The translations under genes and the position numbers were made by a program. A DNA stretch of 64,000 nt from the NCBI GenBank assembly GCA_008360975.2, contig CM039211.1, positions 71,259,965 to 71,323,964 on the forward strand, written 5' to 3'. This DNA comes from Lichenostomus cassidix. Lineage: Eukaryota > Chordata > Aves > Passeriformes > Meliphagidae. The number at the start of each line of letters is the position of its first letter. Positions within the stretch are counted from its first letter, which is position 1. Of this stretch, positions 48,901 through 60,938 are shown piece after piece. The notes beneath the pieces are model-generated. The model worked only from the letters and a program-made list of their open reading frames with translations, had not been told where the DNA came from and did no database searches.

Positions 48901-51030
48901 GGCTTCACTCTGCGAGAAGCTCATGGTGTTGTCAATCCCTCATCCTATACACACATAAAGGCCAGGGGATGAAGCCTTCTACAGGGCTTATATGTTCAGA
49001 TTTTGTCGAGATTTTATAAGGAGGTGCCTTGTGCCTCTCTGCTGAAAGCTCAAAAAATTCTTAGCTATCCAAATTCCCTTCTCTTTATTTGATGAACAAA
49101 ACTTCAGTGTTTCCTCCACTGGCACTATACATTTATGTAAGTTAACATGAATTCCCTCTGATCAGCACCTTTGCTCACATCCTTACTTGACTAATTAGAA
49201 GATCAGGTTGTTTTCCACCTTACTTGAGTTTCTCTGGTGCAGCTTATAATGACAAATTTTCATGCATTACATGCAAAGTCATTCTTCATTGGTTTGAAGA
49301 ACGAAGGAGGGATATACAACTTTATTCTCTTTTTCTTCAAGGTGTTCTCTCTTGCAGTTTTATTTCTTTTTCCTCCATATCCTTTTCCTGGGCTACTTGT
49401 AACAGTCACCCAGCACACCCATTATAATCCAGAAATGTAAGCCTTCTCCTCTACTTCTTATTTATCTCTCTTGACTCCAAATTTTTGATAATCTTTCTGA
49501 ATACCTCATTCTGCAATTTACAAATTCAAAATACCAGTTTAAGTGGTCTCACCAGCATAATACTTTATGTGATGGGAAAACCAGCCAGTACATCTTCCAT
49601 GGCTGTTCATCTCTCTTTTTCACCTCTCACCTTTCCAATAAGTCTGCTCCATTTACCAGACCCAGGACCTCCTCTTTACCCTTGATGTTTCTCCATTGCT
49701 TACAGACACAGAAATCCTTGCATGTTTTCTTCAGGCTGTGCAAGGGGAGCTGCTAAACTCTCCCTAAACATACAATGTCACAGGGAACACAGAGCTTGAA
49801 AGGACCAAAAGAGACCAATATACTCTCTCCCACCAAAGCAGCAGAGTCTATCTTTCCCAAGGGTTTCTACATTGTCTTAAAAACATCCAAAAGCACAGAC
49901 AGAGCAGTAGCCTGTACTATGTTGCTATTTAACCTACAAAAAATTATGAAATTATGAAAATTTCTGTCTTTACTGTCTTTGCTCCAAATCAGATTTGGTT
50001 ATTTAAATTCTGCACACCCAAAATTATAAGATTTCTACTTCCTATTGAAAAAAATCTATCAATCTTCTCTTTTCAAGCTAAAAACCTTTCCCCTACATTT
50101 TCCATTCTAGTAATTTTATCTAAATTCGGTTCATTTTTTCAGGTTCTCGAGATCAGCTTGAATCCTCATCCTATCATGTAGAGGACTTGCTTTACATTTC
50201 CCCACAGAGCTTCTTGTACCACCTACAAGGGCATTCATCACCGAAGTAATTCATAATGAAATTGAATCCTCTCTTGGAAGAAACTCCAGTTAGACTCCTA
50301 GATGCATTGTCTTCGCAGTCTGGCACTTTTCTACTGGTAGATGAACGTAAGAATGCAACATTTTAAGAACAGTTGTGCAGCTAAACCACGCTTGAAATGT
50401 TCTTATTTGCTTGTGAGTGTGTCACAAAGGACCAAGCATAAAGACATATTAAAATCAATATGCATCACATCTATCACCCTCTCTACCTACACACTGTAAG
50501 GAGATCATCTGATGTTTTGCCAAATCTGCTACAATAGACTCCTTGTCACACAGAAATATAAACACTTTTTTAATTTACAAATTTTTCTACATCTTTGACA
50601 AATCAATGTTAATATTCTGAAAAATCTGCTTTTTATTCCTTTCAAGGGTGCTCATTAAGTTTTACCCCTTTGAGTTATCTAGACCTCCCTTTTTTCTATA
50701 AATTATTAAGAATAACTGATTTTATTGCAGAGGTTGTTCTGTCTGGTTCCTAAAGTGCTGAGAAACTAAGAAAGTAGATGCAATGCATTTAGATCCGAAT
50801 ATCAAGATAAAAAAATAAGTGAGAACTGACTGAGTCCTTCCATGAATACTTGGTCTCCCTGCAAAATTGTCCTCACCTCTGTGTCATCTCTTTTTTTAAC
50901 AGGTTCTTGTTACTATTAATCCCCAATTCACACAGGTTTTTATGTCCTCCATGACATGTTAGACACAGAGCCCTCTCTCTGAACTGGCTCGCTGTTCCTT
51001 CCCTTCAAGTTTCCCTCTGAGACACATTTT
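45907..51030. other. Unique AT-rich sequence, nothing recognised
   Basis: About 5 kb with no repeat family or exon recognised. Frames reach 131 codons on the minus strand at 47458-47853, with ordinary composition, no signal peptide or domain, and a shorter frame on the opposite strand; not called a gene. A G8 run lies near 46986-46993. Confidence 0.4.
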
Positions 51031-51257
51031 TAGATTAGATATTAGGAAGAAATTCAGGACTGGGAAGATGTTAAGGCTCTGGAATAGGTTGTCCAGAGAA
51101 ACTGTGGATATCCCATCCCTGGGAGTGTTCAAGGTCAGGTTGGACAGGGCTTGGAACAACCTGGGATAGTCGAAACTGTCTCTTCCCATGGCAGGGGTTG
51201 GAATGAGACAATCTTTAAGGTCCCTTCTAACCCAAAACATTCTATGATTCTATGATT
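51031..51257 (+). mobile_element. CR1 LINE 3' tail, sense orientation
   Basis: It starts at 'tagattagatattaggaaga', the typical post-ORF2 block, then 'gttgtccagagaaactgtgg', 'caggttggacagggcttgg' and 'cccatggcaggggttggaa', ending with two octamers 'attctatgattctatg'. The full 3' terminus is intact. Confidence 0.96.
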
Positions 51258-52109
51258 TTGGGGATGATTCATTTAAAAATGACCAGTGAATATTCACTTA
51301 AGTTCAACAGCAGGTTTTTTTAATTGTATTACCTAACAACGTGCTTTACATTTGTTGTGGATGTAGAAAAATTTCACACTGCTATTCAGAAGGAATTACA
51401 TTCCTAAAGAGGAGAGCTAAAGCTGGCTATGCAACTTTAAAAGCTGCATTTCCTTAATGAGACCTGCAGTCACTCATCTTTCATGATAGATTTTTTAGAG
51501 TGGGGTGATTAAGTGGCCAAACTGACTTTCATCTTAAGGTATAACATAAAACTTGCAGTTTGTTTACAATATTTCTCATTGCACTTGAAATGATATGTTA
51601 TCCACTGCTGACAAAAGAGCAAAATATTTCTATTTCTGTAGCTCAGCTTCCCTGTTGGGGAAAGAAAACCTAAATTCTCTGCTATTTCAGCACTTGCTGC
51701 TAAACAATCCTAAGTGGCATGTGCCCAAAGGGCTTTCTCAGAGACAGTTCACAGAAGAACTGTAGCCAGGAAACTGCCTCTTGGAGTGAAATTTCCAGTT
51801 CCAGGTTAGATGTGTAAATTCCCAATCAGTGAATTATGTTGTGAATCCAAGATTTCCCTCCTCGTGACTGTCATCCACATCTTGGCACAATCCCAATCCT
51901 CCCTTTGTTCTTAATCACTTTCTTGTGTGTAAATTGATCCATTTTCAGCAAACACCACCTCAGACCCAGAAAAGTACAAGCCCTCTGAACTGGCTGTTTG
52001 GAAGGCTCAGAGTTATTATTAGTTGCCTCTGGAATACCAAACTTTCAAGGGTCAATTATCAACAAGGTCTAATTTCCTGAAGAAACAATTTTAGTGTGTT
52101 ATTTTGTTG
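51258..52109. other. Unique sequence, nothing recognised
   Basis: No repeat family or exon is seen between the CR1 tail and the tandem duplication. Confidence 0.45.
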
Positions 52110-52202
52110 TTCAGAATTAAGTGATTTGAATATATTTATAAAACTTCCTCTTATTTTCAGAATTAAGTGATTTGAATATATTTATAAAACTTCCTCTTAT
52201 TT
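52110..52202. repeat. Exact 46-bp tandem duplication
   Basis: The unit beginning ttcagaattaagtgatttga and ending cttcctcttat occurs twice in tandem with no mismatch (52110-52155 and 52156-52201, plus one further matching base). The perfect match suggests a recent duplication, possibly polymorphic, or an assembly artefact. Confidence 0.95.
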
Positions 52203-53519
52203 ACCTTCCTCTAATTTCTGTCCCACTGTCTGTCTGTGGTTAAATAGCAAGATTTTCGGTCCACAGATCTCCCTGCCTTGAATCTTAAAGTGAATCATAG
52301 CATGGCTGCAAATAAAAGAATAATAAATATATACAGCCATTTATAAAGATGTAGGAATAATAATCCTCTAGGAGATAGTCTGCAAATGCCTGCCAGATGA
52401 AATGAATAGTCCATGATAATCTTCCTAGTTATTAAAAGAGATTTCATCTAGTTATTTATTTTTCTCCAGAGTAAATGAACCATTATAAGGGCAACTTGTT
52501 TTTGTGGTTTAATGTTTTCATCATTGATGTTGCTTACAACCTGAAGCCATTATGATGACTCACATGCTCTCAGACTTCAGAGACAAATGCATTCTACATG
52601 TACTAAAACTTAGTACATATCATTCTCATCATCCTAAATTGGACATGCCATAAGAAAATCTCCAAAAACACCCCACAAAAAAAAAAAAATTAATGGTCCT
52701 TTATGACTACAGTAGTTGAATTCATAAGATCAAAATAAAAAATGCTTTGTAGTGGTGTAATTGTTCTTTTATAGGCCTGGCTAATCTTATTATGGAGAAC
52801 AAGAACAGGAATATTGTCTTACTGTGGAAAGATTTGGGTTTCTCTTTATGGATTGAGAAGCATCCCCAACTAGCTGTTTTCTGTAAAATTATAGGGGTGT
52901 TTTTTGAAATGGTTTATCAGATAAAGAACAATACTTTATTTTTTCTGATTTTATATTTTTTTAATTTTGGTTTTGAAGGGTTTCCAAAGAAAGTTTCAGT
53001 TCAAGAGACCTAACATAGGATTCCTGACCTTACAGATAAAGAATAAGAAAATCCTCAAACAATCCATTAGCAGAATGATTGGTTAGAAGCTTTGGGAAGA
53101 TTTTCACACATGTCTATATGGTCGACCACAAGTGTTTCAGGATGATAATATACAGGAATGGTACAATTTGAAGCACCCAAACCAAAAATCCCAAAATAAG
53201 CGTTAACAACCATCTTCACTTACTCACACATACATATACCCTCATTCTGCTCCTTACTCTGCAAAACATTACTTAGAATCTTAGATGGCTTCTGTGACTA
53301 GCAGCCAGCAGACCTTTCTTTTCATTCTATAAAAAAAATGTGAATGGTTTATCAACATGTTCATAACAAATTACACTGTTCCAGGTGAAAAAAATAAATT
53401 ATAAAGCCACTGGAAATCTAATTGCTCATACGTAGTGAAATGCAGTAAAAAGATTCCCTGGGCCAATGTCTGACTTGTTTCAATGTGAGTATAGCCCTCA
53501 ATTCAGGCAAAAAGATATT
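52203..53519. other. AT-rich sequence, nothing recognised
   Basis: An A run of about 13 lies at 52677-52689. No exon or repeat family is recognised. Confidence 0.45.
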
Positions 53520-53960
53520 GAATTATGTAATCATTAAGGTTGGAAATGACCCCCAACATCACCGAGTCCAACCTTCAACCAATACCACAATGACCACTAA
53601 ACTATAGCTCAAAGTGCCATGTCCATTCATTTTTTTAACACTTCTGGGGATGGTGACTCTGATGTGAGTCTATTTCAACGTTCAACTTTGCTTTCATTGA
53701 GAAAGTTTTCCTAACATACACTATAAACCTTCTGCCTCTTGTTCTCTGGTAAAAAAGGACCAACTCCCACCTGGCTTCAGCCTCTTTTCTGGCAGCTGAA
53801 GAGAGGATGAAGGTTCCCCTTGAACCTCTTTTTCTCCCAATACCCTCAGTTGCCCCTCATAGAGCCTCTCACCACCCTTTCACTCACCTGATTTCTCTGC
53901 TGGCTCATGCCTGATTGGGAATTGGATGGGTTTTGTGACCATTTGTCACCCTGTTCTGCA
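53520..53960 (-). mobile_element. CR1 LINE 3' fragment, second subfamily type
   Basis: It opens 'gtaatcattaaggttggaa', then 'catcaccgagtccaacctt', 'ccactaaactatagctcaaa', 'ggggatggtgactctgat' and 'cctcatagagcctctcacc'. The layout follows the CR1 3' UTR in reverse with many substitutions, so the copy is old. The same subfamily type occurs at 1207-1287. Confidence 0.85.
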
Positions 53961-56071
53961 CTGTGGACACCGAGTGCCACCTCTGCTATTCCAGGTGTCA
54001 CTTCATGCTAAGCAGCAAAGACAACGAGGTGGGTTTAATGATTTATTTTATTAGTGAAAATAAAACAGTACTCTGAACAAGCAAGGGTGTCAACGTGAGC
54101 CTGCTGACACCCTCAGCATGGGAAGGGACACTGTGGTCTGAAAAATGAGAGAAATCTTTGCTTTTCATTGCAATAATGTCCTTTGTTTTAAACAGTGATT
54201 GGGAGATCTGGTGAAAATAACCTCCTCCATCTCCAAATGTACACATCTGACATAAGGATTATCACTTCTTTTTCAGGAAACTGAAAATTATTGTTAGAAG
54301 AGGTGTGTGAGAGGCCTTATAGCCTATTACCGGGTTTATTATCTCTATTTTCCTCTTGTTATGTGAAGATAATCTTGTGAACTTTTTCTTATTAAAGTTT
54401 TTAGTTCATGAATGTTCCACCTGCTACTGATAACACTACTAAAATTGAAACTGTGGATATCTGGAGTGAAATGCTCTATCCTTTTAAATCTACATGAGAT
54501 TTTTATACCACTTTAAATGAAAGCAGGCTATCTTCCTTTGCACCAATCACACAAAGTATTTACTTAAGGATTTTAGGTGTGGGGCAATGCACATTTAAAC
54601 ATCTACTTAGTGACCCTCTGGTAAATTTATGAAGAAAAGACAAATAAGAAATAGGCTCAGTGGAACAGAAATCTTTAAATCTTCTATCCAACACCTACTT
54701 TATGCACAGAAAAATTGTGCTTTCCTTCCTTTTCCCTGTTTCCATAGTTTGTTTTCGAGCATGTCATATTGCGATTTGGAGTAATAAATACTACGTCAAA
54801 TTTATCACCTTTAAAGCTGAGAGAATGAAAATGAGGAAAAAAAGGAGATTCACATGAATGTCAGTCTTTGAAAATATTTTCTTTGATTTTTTTGTTATCA
54901 TCGTATTTTAATACCTAAATTACCTGCCCTAATCTCTTCAAATTCTGCAAATGGAAATTGAGATGTAAAAACCATTCACTTTGGTGATCTTCTGTATTTG
55001 CCTTCAATCAGAGGAGCAGAGTAGATGTTCCCCATAAGAAAATGTACCTTGCAGACATCTTTTGGGCAGGTTAATTCACCCAAATCCCTTCTCCTGTAAG
55101 GACAAGTGCTTTAATGTTCTATTCAGTTTAGTTCCAGTGGCATAATTAGCAGGGGTGAAACAAAGACAGTGAAGGAGTACAAATACCAAATTCCTCCCCC
55201 TCTTTCTGGAAGACTTACTCCCTGGAGGCAAGTATGCTTCACATGAAAGCACAAGGAAGACACTTCAGAGGCACAAAACACCTGTAAAACTGCTGGGTTC
55301 AGCCCCTGGAGGCTCTCTGAGCAGCTCCATGCACTCTCTGCACTCCATGCCAGCTGTCCCCAGTTCCCCCATGCACAGCACAGTGCCACACAAAGCCTGG
55401 GTTTCCTTAAATCATGGCATACCTGGGCAGCCAGGGAGGTTTTCAGCAGCCAAGAGCAAGCCACAATGTCTTGAAAAGGATTATGTCTTATTCCAGATAC
55501 ACGATGTTTGCTATGCAAAGAAAGATGTGAAGGTAATGGAGCAAAGGGAGGTTTTGCTGTCACTGGTCAAGCAAAGTGGGAGTGTATTTTTTTTTTCCTT
55601 TGCCCTGTGTTTCTTCAATGGCCTGTAAGCCAGCTCAGAAAGCCCACATATCCTCTTCTGTGGCTTCTGGAGATCAAGCAGAACTTTATTTGTTGTCAGT
55701 AAAATAAAAAGATAAGGTTTTCATGTACACACAAACTCATCCTCCTCCCTCAACACACACCATACTGCATCATTTATGTTTCAAAAATTAGAGTCACGAA
55801 TGTTTTCCTGTAGAGCTTCTGTTTTGTACAAACCCAAAACCTTATTTACCCAAAATGATAGGACTAAATTGATTTCAGATGGCATTATATTAATCTTTGC
55901 TGTCTGCTTTAAAGCCATAGCTCTAGGGCTAATTACTGAACTTGCAGGTTTTGGAAAACAGGCCTCATTTTCTCGCCCACTCTCTGCCACCTTTTCCTCT
56001 CAGAACCAAGTTCCTTGCTCCTCTACTCTGTATTTTGAGATGTTCTTATATATTCATCTCCCCATCAAGGG
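53961..56071. other. Unique sequence, nothing recognised
   Basis: Frames of 146 (minus) and 99 (plus) codons overlap at 55123-55628. Neither shows a domain, and they compete for the same DNA, so no gene is called. No repeat family is recognised. Confidence 0.4.
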
Positions 56072-56593
56072 CTAAGGGTTGTCTCCCAATTGACGTTTTA
56101 GCACACAAGTCCTTTCAGTGTCTGGATTAGCCCTGCATGCTGACAGATGAATTAGAGAAGGAAAGAGAAAGGAGTTTGGCACATAGCATGATAACAAGAA
56201 TTTACCAATTGCCATGCAGCTGTAGTGGATTTCCTTTGTTGTGCCCCAGGGCCCCAGTAGATGTTTAGGAAGAATGACATTTCCTGACTTTTTAGTTTCT
56301 GAAAGCCTGCCTTGACTTGTCATCTTGTGACTTCCAGGCAACTTTGGTGGCATCTTTCCTCTCCCTTCAGCTTTTCTGAATGTTTTCTGTGTTTTTGAAG
56401 AGCTTTTTCCATTGCTTCTTTGAGACATTTGTCCTGAATTCTTTATTCCCTCGCTCCTTTCCCACTTGTATCTCTCTTCCTTATGAATAGAGTTCTTTTC
56501 ATCTGGGTTTTTATGCCTTTGCCTTATAGAATCTTCCTCTTTTCTCAGTGACTGTGAGCACACCATATTTTTCCCCATTAAGGAAAACACCAT
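56072..56593 (-). other. Unexplained 173-codon open frame, possible exon
   Basis: This is the longest open frame in the window that is neither simple repeat nor CR1. Residues from about 15 to 105 are strongly charged and Lys/Ser/Arg-rich (KEEDSIRQRHK, KSSSKTQKTFRKAEG), which would suggest a disordered segment. The end is hydrophobic. On the minus strand a possible splice acceptor (tgctcacag, exon from 56551) and a possible donor (attg|gtaaat, exon to 56206) bracket 346 bp of open frame. The polypyrimidine tract is weak. I do not recognise the protein, and chance is a real alternative given the window length. Confidence 0.2.
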
Positions 56594-58019
56594 TGATTTG
56601 TCCTATGTTTTGGTCCTTTTTAATGAAGGTTTTCTTCCCCAAAGATGCTTGAAACACTCATGCAGATGTTCATTGTTTTATATCTTAAGACACAAGGTGA
56701 CAAAGATGAGCAGCCAACACAGCAGGACAGAGATCACACCTGCCCTGAGGCTGAGAAATGGTCCCCAGGTCTTAGATCTGCAAGTATCTCGAGGAACACA
56801 GCACAGACACCCCTGGTCTGGTCTTATCTTACATCAAAAATACAAGTATAAGCCCAAGGAGAAATTAATAAATGTCATTTTTTAATGAGAACCTAGTCAA
56901 AAACAATGTGTTAAATAGAAGTGAGAAACCCACCCAGAATTCAATAGAAACGCCTCAGCTGGAGTTTGGATTTTGAAGACAATTATACTAAATTCTATTT
57001 AGAAGATGAATAATGTAAAAAGGCAAAGTGGAAACTTCTTAGACAAAGTCATTTAAAGGAACTGCAAATCACAATCTGTGTTAGAGCAATCAGGAATCAG
57101 CAGGAGAAGAGAGATAACAAATTATCATGCATTTCCTTTCCTCCAGGTCCTTCACTGTAAGGTAGGTAAAATGTAGAGCAAATCTCTTAAAGATAGTTTT
57201 CTTCCCGATGAAAAATTTCAATTTCTTTGGAAGTCACTGTAGGTTAAAGTGTGGGGGAGAAAAGGAATTTTTCTCACTAAGTATCATGCAAGATATGGTT
57301 CTGCCAAACAATCAAACCACCATGGAATAATGCAAGAAAAATGCTACTGAATTATAGTCTATAAACCACTGTGGAAGAAAATATATTGGGCTTTGGCTTC
57401 AGTATTTCAGTCCTGGGCCAGAATATTCTGTTTTTCAACCAAAGGCTGGAAGATTTAAATTTAAACGTGTTCATAAAGACTGTTTTTTCTACATTTTTTA
57501 ATATTAAACATCTCCTCAAAGCAAAATCTTGTTAAAAAAAGAAAGCCAAACTTTATAAACACCTAACTCTAATCAAATTCTACTGTCTTCTACTGCCATG
57601 CTAAGCTCTCTTTTATCTTCCCAATACTGTAGTTTTGTTGTTCATTTGTTCAATTGGCAGGTTGTGGGTGTTTTTATTTTGGCTTATCTCTCTGTTTTTC
57701 TTTTCCTTCTTTTATGTTTTTTTTTTTCTTGGGGATGATTGTTGGAGCTGTTGATGCATTTCACTTGATAGACCTTGTTTACTTTTATCTCAGAGATAAA
57801 CACCAAGAATCATGTGCTTATGGTATACACATATATGTATATTCACAGATACATTGTCTCTCACACACATTTATGTATGTATTTTTATATAAAAACATGT
57901 ATTTATATGTACATACTTCAACTAATGGTGTTCAATCTGTTCCAGGGATGCATACATTCAAATGTTTATTCTGCTGATATTGAAGAAGACTGGCTTTCTT
58001 AACAACAAAACTATTGTAA
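56594..58019. other. Unique AT-rich sequence, nothing recognised
   Basis: Short TG/TA-rich stretches lie at 57820-57920. The 107-codon frame at 57654-57977 is driven by T-rich sequence. No repeat family is seen. Confidence 0.4.
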
Positions 58020-58290
58020 ATGTCTTAAAATTAAACAACAAGCTTCGGGCAAAAAGATGTATGCGCAGCAAAAAGCTATTACTTACAAGACCATATGTGC
58101 CAGAAGGCAAATACTCCCATGTTCAAAGACAGAATGGAGGAGACAACATATTCCAGTTCTGAGTCCTTTTAATGCATTTCCCCTGCACAAACAATGAAGA
58201 TTTTTGGATCAAGCTGACTGCTTTCTTTCTACCAGAGTAATCAAGCTCTACATCATTAACCTTTCTGTTTGCCTGGCAGATAATCTGGGA
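58020..58290. promoter_or_regulatory. Candidate conserved noncoding block
   Basis: This single-copy stretch has a motif-dense, balanced composition, for example 'gcaaaaagctattacttac' and 'catcattaacctttctg'. Frames across it on both strands have no domain. The call is a low-confidence guess based on appearance. Confidence 0.15.
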
Positions 58291-59605
58291 GAGTAGCAAG
58301 TGACTACTCCTCCGGGCTTTGGAGGCAAGCCAACGCAATTACTCTCACCCTGTTCTTTGAGGTGGCAGCTGCAGAGAGATCAGGATGTAGAAAACAACCA
58401 TGAAATCAAAGGGTTACAGACTTTGGAGCCAACTCTTCATTCATCTGCCGATCAGCCAGAGCTCCCAACTTGGACGACGAAACCTCGCAGCTCTCTGTCC
58501 ATGATGAGCAGTTACAAACCATCAGTCAAGCAAAGAATGCCTTCACAAAGGTCCAATGTTAGCCCTACTGTCCTTCCACCTGTCTTTATTTTCTGGTGGT
58601 GGTGGTAGTTGTGGCAGTAGTATGAATATGTAACAGAGCCAAAAGTATGCTGTCTTGCAGATTCTGCTCTCCTAATATGTCTAGTTGGATAGTGTTATTG
58701 TATAAAGTCTACTGACATTCTGCCAAATGCCAGCTTAGATTTTTGGAAATGGTTTGTGCTCAGAAATTTTCATACACTGACTAAAAGCACTTCCCTACCG
58801 AAATGCTCTCACTACTAGCTAGTGAATATGGCAGCTCCTTTGTGCTGGTGATGAACAGCTTAGGAGAAGGGGATCACCTGTGAAAGACAGGTAGCAAAAG
58901 GAGGTGACACCTTAGTCATTGTCCAGGCTCTGCAGCTTCATAGGAGATGAATAATTTCATTACATGAGGGCTGTGATATCTTCAAAGGAGTTGCTGAAGC
59001 GTTCGGTAGGAGACAGAATAAATAAATGTATAAAGGGAAAGAGGAATACAGAAAGGTGAAGTAATTTATCCAAGTCATGCTAATCTTGTTGGGCAGAGAA
59101 AAGATCCCAGACTCTCTACATCCTCAGCCTGTATCCCAGTTGCTAAGCAACTGTCCTGAATATGAGGGTGCCCAAAGCACAGTATATCAGATGCTATAAC
59201 ATTGGCACTCTGACACCTTCTGCTTTGATTCATGCTGTATCTGAGGTCTAATAAAGAAAAGAAATGGGCCTGCTTGTCTGTCTGTGGCTTCAGCTCTTCT
59301 GCATTTAGTCTCCTAAATGAAGCCCCCAAATTAGGGGGCAAATTGAACTGTAAGTTTCCTTAGCAGCACATAAATGTGATATAAAACATCATCACTCCGG
59401 TGGGTGAGTTGTGCCACATCAGGAGTGAAAGATTGTGAGCAGGTCTCTTGTCTCACATGTCTTAAGGAGAGAAAGAAGGGTGATTAGGATGGTTAGGGTG
59501 ATTAGGCTCCTAGCTCAAGATGTGTCATCCATAGGCATAATAGTACATGAGATGTATCTTGGCTTTTCTGCTTCAAAGTTCTGCTGAAATATATATTTCA
59601 CCACA
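58291..59605. other. Unique sequence, nothing recognised
   Basis: A GGT repeat of five units lies at 58594-58608, ending a 102-codon frame in a Trp run; that frame (58300-58608) lacks a domain. No interspersed repeat is recognised. Confidence 0.4.
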
Positions 59606-59607
59606 GC

Positions 59608-59632
59608 AAAAAAAAAAAAAAAAAAAAAAAAA
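59608..59632. repeat. Poly(A) run of 25
   Basis: An uninterrupted run of 25 A on the plus strand. No AATAAA lies within the preceding 30 bases and no coding-like sequence precedes it, so it does not look like the tail of a processed gene copy. Confidence 0.95.
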
Positions 59633-60351
59633 GCTGGAATGCTTAATATCGAGGAAAAATAACTGAGAATTTTCTGATGGACAGAAATGGATTCTTAAAA
59701 TTACCAGGCCAATGTCTGGAATTCTTCCTTGACAGTGTAATTACATGGCACATCTGCTGTAGCTGACTTCTGGATGATTTTCAGTTGGCAATGTGGAGGC
59801 ATCCATCAGCCAGCAAATATAGTTCATAGGCCTAAAATGACAGCCCTGCCTTGCCTGAAAGGCATCAAGACCAGAGAGATGATCTCCAACAATGAATTCC
59901 ACATGAATTTTCAAGGGAGCCAAAGAATTGATGGTGAAAGTGCTGAAGGGCAAAGAGTGAAGTGGTCCAGGCAGCCCTGCTCACAGTAAGGATTTGTCAA
60001 ATGGCTTTTGTTTGCACAGTTCCCATGTGTTGCTCTCCTGAAGCAGGAATCACAAAGATTCCAGGGCACCATGGCTGCACACAATGGAGGAAAGCTAGAG
60101 ACTGAGGTTGGAAGTCACCAAAGCAGAACATGAACTGGAGAACTGAAGCCGAGAGAAAAGGTTTCCTAAAGAGGTCTGTCAAAGTCTAGATGAAACCTGA
60201 TCTGCATAAATCTAAAGGATTTATTGTATTTCTTTCACAACCACCAAAACTTATGGGCATCTAAACATATAAGCATTTTTCTACTCAACCTAAAGACACA
60301 TTCTTGTGTGCATATCTCTGTAAACAATCATAAGGATCTGTCTTGGAGGAG
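59633..60351. other. Unique sequence, nothing recognised
   Basis: Complementary frames of 71 and 70 codons at 59741-59989 have no domain. No repeat family is seen. Confidence 0.4.
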
Positions 60352-60603
60352 CTGAAATGGTAGAACACAGGGGGATGGCTTCAAACTGAGAGTAAGTTTA
60401 GATTAGATATTAAGAAATTCTTGACTGTGAGAGTGGTGATGCACAGGTTGCCTAGAGAAGCTGTGGATTCCCCATCCCTGGAAGTCTTCAAGGCCAGGTT
60501 GGATGTGGCTCTGAGCAACTTGGGATAGTAGAAGGTGTCCCTGGGGGGAGGATGAGATGAGTCTTAAGGTCCCTTCCAAAACAAACCTTTCTATGACTCC
60601 ATG
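60352..60603 (+). mobile_element. CR1 LINE 3' tail, sense orientation
   Basis: 'gtttagattagatattaag', 'aggttgcctagagaagctgt', 'ttcaaggccaggttggatgt' and 'gagcaacttgggatagtag', ending 'aacctttctatgactccatg'. The usual 'cccatggcaggggtt' block is missing, replaced by a short G run at 60543-60549, which looks like an internal deletion. Confidence 0.94.
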
Positions 60604-60684
60604 AAACCAATGTCTGCCTCCCACCAGCAGTTCCCTGAGTGTTAGGAGAGCTGCCATTCGTGTTGGACTTGACCTGAAACTGAT

Positions 60685-60757
60685 GGTCCATCTGAGACTG
60701 GCCTGGTTGGACCTGATAATCTTGAAGGTCTTTTCCAGTCCTGATGACTCTGTTATT
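60685..60757 (+). mobile_element. CR1 LINE very short 3' tail, another subfamily
   Basis: 'ggttggacctgataatcttg', then 'aaggtcttttccagtcctga' and 'tgactctgtt', resembles the last 60-70 bp of a CR1 3' end. It lies about 80 bp after the previous tail in the same orientation. Confidence 0.65.
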
Positions 60758-60857
60758 GGAATTCTGAATATTATTTCTTGGTCCAGGAGTTACAATTGAT
60801 CACACATATCACGCATAGTCATATAATTGTATGTATATATATGTATCTATAACATAA

Positions 60858-60938
60858 GTGTAGATAGATAGATAGATAGATAGATAGATATAGATAGATA
60901 GACAGATAGATAGATAGATGATAGATAGATAGATGGAT
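60858..60938. repeat. (GATA)n microsatellite
   Basis: About 80 bp of TAGA/GATA units with GATATA, GACA, GATGATA and GATGGATA interruptions. It is short compared with the array at 22896. Confidence 0.96.

Noticed and set aside
55123..55628. 146- and 99-codon frames on opposite strands
   Set aside because: They compete for the same DNA, show no domain or conserved motif, and sit in a locally GC-richer stretch where stops are rarer.
59608..59632. Possible processed pseudogene ending in poly(A)
   Set aside because: No AATAAA in the preceding 30 bases and no coding-like sequence upstream; a simple homopolymer is more likely.
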